Assembly: GCA_002347485.1 (NCBI GenBank)
Contig: DDXM01000050.1
Span: forward strand, 1 to 54,189
Origin: Anaerolineaceae bacterium UBA2260
GTDB taxonomy: Bacteria > Chloroflexota > Anaerolineae > Anaerolineales > Anaerolineaceae
Direction of reading: 5' to 3'
Length of the DNA stretch: 54,189 nt
The notes below the pieces were generated by a model that worked only from the letters and a program-made list of their open reading frames with translations, had not been told where the DNA came from and searched no databases. This document shows positions 48,011-54,189 of this stretch, one piece after another. Numbering within the stretch: the first letter of the stretch is position 1; every line of letters begins with the position of its first letter. Position numbers and translations under genes: made by a program.

Positions 48011-49834
48011 TCATTCCTGCGCGGTCACCGGCTGGTTGAAGGGGTTGTAAGCCGCCTCAAGTTGAGAGCGGAACTGCCTGGTATACAGTTGATGGTATTT
48101 TCCCTGCAGCCGTAATAACTCTCCATGCGTTCCCATCTCGGCAATTCTGCCATCCTCGATGACGAGGATACGGTTAGCTTTCTTAATGGTGGACAGACGG
48201 TGGGCGATAACGAAGCTGGTCGTGGTATCGAGCAGGTGCTGCATGCCTTTTTGGATGAGGGCTTCGGTGAGCGTATCCACCGAACTTGTGGCTTCGTCCA
48301 TCACGAAGACTTCCGGTTGGGCGAGCACAGCCCTTGCCAGGCTGAGCAGTTGTTTTTGCCCGACCGATAGGAGATTGCCGCCTTCACCCACCTGTGTCTC
48401 GAAGCCTTTCTCAAAGCGCATGATGAAATCATAAGCGCCAATGGTCTTGGTAGCCTCCACGATTTCGTCATCGGTTGCGTCGAGGCGGCCGTAGCGCAGG
48501 TTCTCGGTGATAGTGCCGGAGAAGAGGTGCGGGGTTTGCAGCACGACGCCGATGCGTGATTGGATTGCTTGTAGCGAGAGATTCGTGTAATCGCGCCCGC
48601 CGATGTAGATGCGACCGGTCTGGGGCTCGTAAAAACGGCATAGCAGATTGACGATGGTTGATTTACCGCCACCGGTCGGTCCGACCAGGGCGATCGTTTC
48701 GCCGCGCTTGACATGCAGGCTGAAGTCGCTCAGAACGGGTTTCTCATCCTCTTCGTACCGGAATGTCACGTGGTCGAAAATGATGTCGCCTTTGATCGTT
48801 CCAGGGTCGATAGCGTGCGGGCGGTCAGTGATCTGCGGTTGGGAGTCGATAAGCGAGAACATGCGTTCCGCGGAGGCGATTGCCTGCTGCATTTCAGCGA
48901 ACACGCGCGCGATGTCCTGGATCGGCCACATCATGAACGTGATGTAAGCCACGAACGCCTGGATGCCGCCAGCTGACATCCCTCCGATCTGCGCCTGGTT
49001 GCCGCCAAACCAAACAACTGCAGCCACAGCCAGCGCGGAGATAAATTGCACAGTCGGTAAGAAGAGCGCGCTCACCCATGCGGCGCGAAAGGCCGAATGA
49101 TACATTTTATTGGACAGTACTGAAAATTCGCTCAGATTCTCGCGCTCACGACCGAGGGCTTTGATCACCCGTACCCCTGTGATGTTCTCGTTGTAAGCGC
49201 CGACGATCTTGGAGTTGGTTTTTCGCACTTCGCGGTAGGAGGCCAGGATGCTCCTCTGGAATTGGATGGCGATCACCAACAGAATTGGCAATATAGCGAT
49301 GACAATGAGCGTCAGTTTCCAATTGATGATGAACATGAAAATCATCGAGGTCAAAATGCTCATTAAACCCCACATGCTATCCACGAAACCCCAGGTGACC
49401 AGGTCAGACACTTTTTCAGAGTCTGAGGTCACCCGGGCCATGATCCATCCCACGGGAGTCTTACTGTAGTAATTCAAGGAAAGCGCTTGCAAGTGGTTAA
49501 ACATCTTCTTGCGCAAGTCGTAACGGATGCGCTCTCCAAGGATTCCTGCCAGGTAGATGAACAGGAATACACTGCCGGATTGGACCAGGATCACCGTTGC
49601 GTACATGATCAGGATATTGATGAGAGCTTGCTTGTTTCCGGCGATTATGCCGTTGTCGATGATTAATTTGCTCAAGTAGGTGGTGATCGCGTCGATGCCT
49701 GCGACTACAGCGATGGTGATCATGAAGCCGATCACCCACTTCTTATGTGGCGCAGTTAATTGCACAATGCGGGAAAAAACTTTCCCGTTAAATTTGCTCT
49801 CGAATTCCTCTTCTTCAAAATAGCTGTCAGGCAC
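48011..49834 (-). CDS. Heterodimeric ABC exporter subunit (catalytic-site Walker B half)
   Basis: 607 aa half-transporter: six membrane helices (about residues 35-330), then a nucleotide-binding domain with Walker A LVGPTGGGKSTIVNLL, signature LLSVGQKQLLSLARA (degenerate, LSVGQ), Walker B VFVMDEATSSVD with the catalytic Glu, and IAHRLSTI. The partner has the opposite pattern, so the two form one asymmetric exporter of the TM287/288 or BmrCD type. The start is uncertain: GTG 49834 has AAGGAG seven bases ahead, while ATG 49858 lacks a proper site. Confidence 0.92.
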   Translation of the reverse strand: MPDSYFEEEEFESKFNGKVFSRIVQLTAPHKKWVIGFMITIAVVAGIDAITTYLSKLIIDNGIIAGNKQALINILIMYATVILVQSGSVFLFIYLAGILGERIRYDLRKKMFNHLQALSLNYYSKTPVGWIMARVTSDSEKVSDLVTWGFVDSMWGLMSILTSMIFMFIINWKLTLIVIAILPILLVIAIQFQRSILASYREVRKTNSKIVGAYNENITGVRVIKALGRERENLSEFSVLSNKMYHSAFRAAWVSALFLPTVQFISALAVAAVVWFGGNQAQIGGMSAGGIQAFVAYITFMMWPIQDIARVFAEMQQAIASAERMFSLIDSQPQITDRPHAIDPGTIKGDIIFDHVTFRYEEDEKPVLSDFSLHVKRGETIALVGPTGGGKSTIVNLLCRFYEPQTGRIYIGGRDYTNLSLQAIQSRIGVVLQTPHLFSGTITENLRYGRLDATDDEIVEATKTIGAYDFIMRFEKGFETQVGEGGNLLSVGQKQLLSLARAVLAQPEVFVMDEATSSVDTLTEALIQKGMQHLLDTTTSFVIAHRLSTIKKANRILVIEDGRIAEMGTHGELLRLQGKYHQLYTRQFRSQLEAAYNPFNQPVTAQE

Positions 49835-51638
49835 TGGCCAACTCCTTCTCCAGTTCATCCTCGATGCGTGTTTGGATATTGAATATCTGTTTGTAGACGC
49901 CTTCCTTTTGGATCAGATCCGCGTGCACACCACTCTGGATGATGCGTCCCTTGTCCATCACCAGGATGAGGTCGGCGTTAGCCACACTTTGAATGCGGTG
50001 CGCGATGATGAACGTGGTGCGGTCTTTCATAAGGTTCTGCAAGGCTTCGCGAATCTCAACCTCAGTCTCGGTATCGACAGATGAGGTCGAATCATCCAGG
50101 ATCAGAATGCGTGGATTCTTTAGGATCGTGCGGGCGATGGTGACACGCTGTTTCTGCCCGCCGGAAAGCGTTACGCCGCGCTCGCCCACGAGTGTCTGGT
50201 AACCGTCCTGGAATTTCAGGATCACATCATGGATGGCGGCGGCGCGGGCAGCCTGCTCAACCTCTTTATCCTCCACGTCACGACCTACACCGTAGGTGAT
50301 GTTTTCCCGTATGGTGCGTGAAAACAGGAAGGGTTCCTGTTCGACGATACCGATCTGTTGGCGCAGGTATTTGCGCGGGTAGCGGTTCAGTTCGATCCCA
50401 TCGAGCAGGATCCTGCCCGAAGTATATTCGTAGAACCTGGGCAGCAAGTTGATGAGTGTCGATTTCCCTGAACCAGTGGACCCGAGCAGGGCAATTACCT
50501 GACCGGGCTCGACCTTGAAATTAATATTTTCAAGCGTATGGTCTCCAGGTTCGTATTCAAAAGTGACGTCCTGGAATTCAAATTTTCCCTTCAGGCTGCC
50601 ATCAGGCTGGTAATCGCCAAGATCGAGGGGTTCGCGATCTTCCTTGATGATATCCATTACTCTGCCGTATGAGACCAACCCGGTTGAGGTTTGAACGATG
50701 ACCCGCCCCAGGTTGCGCAATGGGTAAATGATATAGACCACCAACCCGGTATAAGCGATGTAAGTGCCCACGCTGATCTCACCATTGATGGCCATGATCG
50801 CGCCGATCAGGTAGCCGGCGAGGATCTGGATGCCGCAAAGGATGTCAGAAAGCGGCCAGAACAGGGAGTGCATCAAAAGCAGCTTCTTACCACGCACAAA
50901 TTTTTCCCAGTTGTCCTTTTCGAATTTCTCGATCTCGTAAAACTGTCGCGAAAAAGCCTTCACCACGCGCACACCAGAGAGGTTCTCCTGCAGAGTGGTG
51001 GAGAGAACCGCTTCCTGTTCCTGGTAGGATTCGTACGCTTTGGTCACTTTCTTAAACAAATAAATCGAAACCGCCAGCACGAAGGGGATCACGATGATGG
51101 AGATGAGCGCGAGTTTGGCGTTCAAATTTAATAGCGTGATGAAATTGATCACAAACAGCAGCAATATGCGCCCGATGCTGATCGCCTGGTCGGAAAAGAA
51201 CCGCCGTAAGGCATCCACATCCGAGGTGGAGCGTTCGATCAACTCACCGGTCTTGGTGTTCGAGTGATAGGTGAAGGTGAGATGCTGGATATGATCATAC
51301 AGGTAATTGCGCAAGCGGCGGGTGATGCCTTCGGCGGTTTGGTTGGCAAGCACGGTGCTCAGGAACGCGAAACCACCCTCGATCAAGGCGAGTCCCACGA
51401 ACCCCAGAGCGATATATGGCAGCCCAATCCCGGCTTCTTGGGCAACGAAATAGGTGTCCACAAAATAGCGCAGCAGGAGATAAGTGTAGGTTTTAGCCGC
51501 TGCTGAAACACCGAGGCTGGTTACAGCCCCGAGGTATCGCAAGCGAAATCCCTGCATCATCTTCCAAATCCCCGCAAAACGATTTTTGGAGATGGTAGTT
51601 TGAATATCAAGGTTGTCGATCACAGACGTACGAATCAT
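49827..51638 (-). CDS. Heterodimeric ABC exporter subunit (degenerate-site half)
   Basis: 603 aa half-transporter with six membrane helices (about residues 35-330) and a nucleotide-binding domain. Walker A LLGSTGSGKSTLINLL, canonical signature TLSGGQKQRVTIART, and Walker B ILILDDSTSSVD, in which the catalytic Glu is replaced by Asp. Its own nucleotide site is therefore expected to be slow, and its LSGGQ serves the partner's consensus site. It is transcribed before the partner gene, which it overlaps. The ATG follows AAGAGGATATTT. The substrate (lipid, peptide or drug) is unknown. Confidence 0.92.
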   Translation of the reverse strand: MIRTSVIDNLDIQTTISKNRFAGIWKMMQGFRLRYLGAVTSLGVSAAAKTYTYLLLRYFVDTYFVAQEAGIGLPYIALGFVGLALIEGGFAFLSTVLANQTAEGITRRLRNYLYDHIQHLTFTYHSNTKTGELIERSTSDVDALRRFFSDQAISIGRILLLFVINFITLLNLNAKLALISIIVIPFVLAVSIYLFKKVTKAYESYQEQEAVLSTTLQENLSGVRVVKAFSRQFYEIEKFEKDNWEKFVRGKKLLLMHSLFWPLSDILCGIQILAGYLIGAIMAINGEISVGTYIAYTGLVVYIIYPLRNLGRVIVQTSTGLVSYGRVMDIIKEDREPLDLGDYQPDGSLKGKFEFQDVTFEYEPGDHTLENINFKVEPGQVIALLGSTGSGKSTLINLLPRFYEYTSGRILLDGIELNRYPRKYLRQQIGIVEQEPFLFSRTIRENITYGVGRDVEDKEVEQAARAAAIHDVILKFQDGYQTLVGERGVTLSGGQKQRVTIARTILKNPRILILDDSTSSVDTETEVEIREALQNLMKDRTTFIIAHRIQSVANADLILVMDKGRIIQSGVHADLIQKEGVYKQIFNIQTRIEDELEKELASA

Positions 51639-51665
51639 AAATATCCTCTTAAATATAAAAACAGC

Positions 51666-51671
51666 ATTATA
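51666..51671 (-). promoter_or_regulatory. -10 box of the ABC exporter operon
   Basis: Perfect TATAAT on the minus strand, 27 bases from the ATG, with the AAGAGG site between; TGTAGA at the -35 position is poor. Confidence 0.45.
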
Positions 51672-51706
51672 CGGCGAAAATGGGAAAATCTACACCGTGT
51701 TTACGT

Positions 51707-52540
51707 TTAATGTGGCTGAAAAGTTTCATCAAGCGGTTGGCAATCCGGGCAAATGAACGAACTTGTGCTGCCAGTGCGGATCTTTTCGATCAGGGTACCG
51801 CAATTCGGGCAGGGTGAACCGGCGCGGTAACCGACCAGGATGTATTCCATGGTAAAACCTCCTTTTTCACCATGGAGATCCAGCTCGTAGAAAGCGCCGC
51901 CTTTTTCGATACTGGGGCGAAAACCAGAATGGATCGCCTTAAAGAGCGTGGAAATATCGAGATCGGATAATGACCCCAGTTTGCGCATGGGGTGAAGTCT
52001 GGCGAGGAAAAGAATGTCGTGGATGTACGCGTTGCCGATGCCAGCAATCCTGGATTGGTCCAGCAGGAAAGCTTTCACACGCATCGATTGTTTCTGTGTG
52101 CGTACCAGGTCGAAAAATTCCTCGCTGGAGAGATCAATGGCGTTCGGTCCCAACTTTGCGAGCATTGGGATTTGGTCAAGTTCATCCAAAGGAGCAAAGT
52201 ACGCGTAACCGAACCACCAGAAGTTGATCGTCAGGCATGTTCCATCTGTGAAATCGAAGACAAGGCGGTACTTGGCAGGCATCTGCTGCCTGTTGGTAAG
52301 GAGGATCTCTCCGCCCATGCCAAGATTGATGAGCAGCCAGCCTTGAGATGTGCGCGTTTTGATCCATTTGCCATGATAGGTCACTTCGTCTATAACTGCA
52401 CCGATCAAGACTTCGGTAAAATCACCCGGGGATAGATTCAGGCATTTTGGTTGAAGAATCTCGATCGCGCTAATCCTTTTACCTGGCAGAGCAAGGTTCA
52501 TTTCGTGGGCGCGGGAGAATATTTCGGGAATTTCCGGCAT
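51707..52540 (-). CDS. mutM: Fpg/Nei-family DNA glycosylase
   Basis: 277 aa base-excision enzyme that removes oxidised purines and cleaves the AP site. The mature N-terminus is PEIPEIF: catalytic Pro (residue 2) and Glu (residue 3) are present. Other marks are HGKWI (catalytic Lys), INLGMGG, the helix-two-turn-helix GIGNAYIHDILFLARLHP, and the C-terminal zinc finger CPNCG...CPDC. ATG 52540 is required for the N-terminal proline and follows AAGAGGACCATC; the upstream start at 52576 would bury it. Nei-like specificity is possible since parts of the sequence diverge from MutM. Confidence 0.88.
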   Translation of the reverse strand: MPEIPEIFSRAHEMNLALPGKRISAIEILQPKCLNLSPGDFTEVLIGAVIDEVTYHGKWIKTRTSQGWLLINLGMGGEILLTNRQQMPAKYRLVFDFTDGTCLTINFWWFGYAYFAPLDELDQIPMLAKLGPNAIDLSSEEFFDLVRTQKQSMRVKAFLLDQSRIAGIGNAYIHDILFLARLHPMRKLGSLSDLDISTLFKAIHSGFRPSIEKGGAFYELDLHGEKGGFTMEYILVGYRAGSPCPNCGTLIEKIRTGSTSSFICPDCQPLDETFQPH

Positions 52541-52626
52541 GATGGTCCTCTTTAATTCCGGTACCTTACTTGACAAGTATACGCTTAAACTACTGGGTTT
52601 ATTTCTTGCTTCTGAGGGTTTTGTTA

Positions 52627-52632
52627 TATAAT
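52627..52632 (+). promoter_or_regulatory. -10 box of the MalK/UgpC-type gene
   Basis: TATAAT, 34 bases before the ATG; -35 candidate TTGCTT at a short 15-base spacing. The strong ribosome binding site AAGAAGGAGGAAAGA follows. Confidence 0.45.
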
Positions 52633-52666
52633 TTAGTCACTATACTCGTTCAAGAAGGAGGAAAGA

Positions 52667-53782
52667 ATGGCAAGCGTAACGTTTGATCATGTTGTTAAAA
52701 AGTTCGGCGATTTTGCGGCGATCCAGGAGATGAACCTGGATATTCACGATGAGGAATTCCTGGTGCTGGTCGGCCCCTCGGGCTGCGGTAAGACGACGGC
52801 GTTACGCTGCCTTGCCGGATTGGAAGAAGTCACCGCAGGTAAGATCTACATCGGCGACCGGCTGGTGAATGATGTCCCGCCAAAAGATCGCGATATCGCG
52901 ATGGTCTTCCAGTCATACGCACTCTATCCTCACATGTCGGTGTTTGATAATATGGCCTTTGGTCTCAAGCTGCGCAAACTGCCCAAAGATCAAATTCTGC
53001 AGCGGGTGGAAAATTCCGCCAAGATTCTCGGGATTGAAGGGTTGTTGAAGCGAAAACCACGCGAGCTTTCCGGGGGTCAACGTCAGCGCGTGGCGCTCGG
53101 GCGTGCGATCGTACGCGAACCCAAGGTGTTCCTCCTCGACGAACCGCTGTCCAACCTCGATGCCAAACTGAGGGTGCAAACCCGCGCCGAGATTAGCAAG
53201 ATCCACAACAAGCTAGGCACAACCTTTGTGTACGTGACTCATGACCAGACCGAGGCAATGACCATGGCGGATCGCATCGCGGTGATGAACAAAGGCCTTC
53301 TGCAGCAGTTGGACACGCCTCAGGAGCTCTATGACAGACCGGCCAACCTGTTCGTTGCCGGCTTCATTGGCACGCCCGCGATGAATTTCTTCACCATGAA
53401 ACTGGTCAGAGAAGGCGATACGCTGTTCGTCGATAATGGCGAATTCAAGATCAAAATCCCTTCTGACAAATTCGCGAAATTGGTGCATCTCACCGGTAAG
53501 GATGTGGTCTTTGGGATTCGCCCGGATGATATTCACAACCCTGATTACTCTCCCTCCAATATCCACGGGGAGCATGTTAAGGCGAAGGTGGATGTGGTCG
53601 AGTTGATGGGCAATGAGATCCTGGTTTACCTGGTATCCAACAGTGGTAATAACTTTGTCGGTCGCGTTGACCCGCGCTCAAAGTACATCATCGGGGAGAC
53701 CGCCGAGGTTATTTTCAATATGGATAACTGCCATATCTTCGATCCAACTGCCAATCCAGAAAACCCGGTTGCCGTCCGCTAA
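52667..53782 (+). CDS. ugpC: MalK/UgpC-type ABC transporter ATPase
   Basis: 371 aa ATPase of carbohydrate or glycerol-3-phosphate importers. Walker A GPSGCGKTTALRCLAG, Q loop VFQSYALYPHMSVFDNMAFGLKLR, signature LSGGQRQRVALGRAIVRE, Walker B VFLLDEPLSNLDAKLR and switch His in VTHDQTEAMTMADRI. The C-terminal TOBE-type regulatory domain (about residues 240-371) has FGIRPDDI. No permease or binding protein is nearby, so it may be a shared ATPase energising several importers, as MsmK does in some Gram-positive bacteria. Confidence 0.92.
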   Translation: MASVTFDHVVKKFGDFAAIQEMNLDIHDEEFLVLVGPSGCGKTTALRCLAGLEEVTAGKIYIGDRLVNDVPPKDRDIAMVFQSYALYPHMSVFDNMAFGLKLRKLPKDQILQRVENSAKILGIEGLLKRKPRELSGGQRQRVALGRAIVREPKVFLLDEPLSNLDAKLRVQTRAEISKIHNKLGTTFVYVTHDQTEAMTMADRIAVMNKGLLQQLDTPQELYDRPANLFVAGFIGTPAMNFFTMKLVREGDTLFVDNGEFKIKIPSDKFAKLVHLTGKDVVFGIRPDDIHNPDYSPSNIHGEHVKAKVDVVELMGNEILVYLVSNSGNNFVGRVDPRSKYIIGETAEVIFNMDNCHIFDPTANPENPVAVR

Positions 53783-53800
53783 TCCACCAATAATTTGTTT

Positions 53801-53835
53801 TATAATGTAGCGCGAGATCATTCTTGCGCTACATT
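53801..53835. promoter_or_regulatory. -10 box overlapping a 32-base palindrome upstream of gpmA
   Basis: TATAAT (53801-53806) runs into an inverted repeat: AATGTAGCGCGAGA (53804-53817) pairs with TCTTGCGCTACATT (53822-53835), one G-U pair, TCAT loop. In RNA it is a stable hairpin in the ugpC 3' end or gpmA leader; as DNA it is an operator-like palindrome over the start of transcription. There is no T run after it, so termination is uncertain. Confidence 0.5.
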
Positions 53836-53857
53836 TGTGATGAGAGAAGGAGTCATT

Positions 53858-54189
53858 ATGTATAAAGTTGTATTACTGCGCCACGGCGAAAGCCAATGGA
53901 ATCTTGAAAATCGTTTTACCGGCTGGACCGATGTGGACCTGACAACGAAAGGCGAAGAGGAAGCCAGGCAAGCCGGTGTGTTAATGAAACAGGAAGGATT
54001 CGAGTTCGATGTCGCCTTCACCTCGGTTTTGACCCGAGCAGTGCGTACCTTGTGGATCGCATTGACTGAAATGAATATGGTGTGGATCCCGATCATCAAT
54101 TCGTGGCGTTTGAATGAACGGCATTACGGCGCGTTGCAGGGACTGAACAAGGCGGAAACCGCGCAGAAGTACGGTGATGAGCAGGTGTT
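53858..54189 (+). CDS. gpmA: 2,3-bisphosphoglycerate-dependent phosphoglycerate mutase (3' partial)
   Basis: Interconverts 3- and 2-phosphoglycerate in glycolysis. The first 110 residues are present; the window ends inside the gene. The active-site motif LLRHGESQWNLENRFTGWTDVDLT (catalytic His 9 or so) and the SVLTRAVRTLWIALTEM and LNERHYGALQGLNKAETAQKYG segments are intact. The start ATG follows AGAAGGAGTCATT. Its product and pfkA at 37.6-38.8 kb both serve glycolysis. Confidence 0.93.
   Translation, partial: MYKVVLLRHGESQWNLENRFTGWTDVDLTTKGEEEARQAGVLMKQEGFEFDVAFTSVLTRAVRTLWIALTEMNMVWIPIINSWRLNERHYGALQGLNKAETAQKYGDEQV

Overview
This is a 54 kb stretch of a bacterial chromosome with dense coding, short gaps and moderate-to-high G+C. 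I infer the phylum Chloroflexota, probably the class Anaerolineae. The reasons are lipoproteins with Thr/Pro/Ala-rich linkers after the lipobox cysteine, an actinobacteria-like FHA/SEDS cell-wall locus, PNP, MTAP and PduO-type housekeeping enzymes, and a Bacillus-like Pho box. This is a judgement from gene content, since no search was run. No phage, transposase, CRISPR array or rRNA operon was seen. The only clearly decaying stretch is about 46.3-47.1 kb.

Layout. (1) 0-12.1 kb, plus strand: lspA (cut by the window edge), rluD, ltaE, a purine nucleoside phosphorylase, an anchored Ig-like protein, a GNAT acetyltransferase, an unusual nine-helix membrane protein with a GAF-like region, a three-S1-domain protein, ftsK, a CDP-alcohol phosphatidyltransferase, lgt and a metallo-beta-lactamase-fold protein. 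LspA and Lgt are two successive enzymes of lipoprotein maturation. (2) 12.1-14 kb: an HNH nuclease and tyrS, divergent. (3) 14-19.9 kb, minus strand: PHP protein, two FHA proteins, MTA phosphorylase and one protein joining a SEDS (FtsW/RodA) glycosyltransferase to a penicillin-binding domain whose three catalytic motifs have all been lost. (4) 20-23.8 kb, plus: secG, a solute-binding protein, an unknown protein, a cobalamin adenosyltransferase and a DUF554-like membrane protein. (5) 23.8-34.4 kb, minus: DsbA-like protein, GNAT, TPR and tandem-HTH proteins, a response regulator, two histidine kinases (one with an MshEN-like cyclic-di-GMP-type domain), an amidohydrolase, parB, parA, a PfkB-family kinase and a zinc-ribbon membrane protein. 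(6) 34.5-38.8 kb: radC, a CAU tRNA, a zinc metallopeptidase, a SUMF1-like lipoprotein and pfkA. (7) 38.9-46.3 kb, plus: a complete phosphate regulon (response regulator, kinase, pstS, pstC, pstA, pstB, phoU) with four Pho-box repeats at an exact 11 bp period before pstS. (8) 46.3-54.2 kb: a decayed CRP-family gene, a YihY-family protein, a heterodimeric ABC exporter, mutM, a MalK/UgpC-type ATPase and the start of gpmA.

Regulatory reading. Many genes carry an extended -10 box (TG-N-TATAAT or close) with no good -35. At three or four genes the -10 box ends only 6-10 bases before the ATG and no ribosome binding site is visible, which predicts leaderless or nearly leaderless messages. The most unusual items are the SEDS/pseudo-PBP fusion in its FHA locus, the MshEN-histidine kinase fusion, the leaderless regulators, the Pho-box array, and the CTGAA repeat array between pfkA and the phosphate response regulator.
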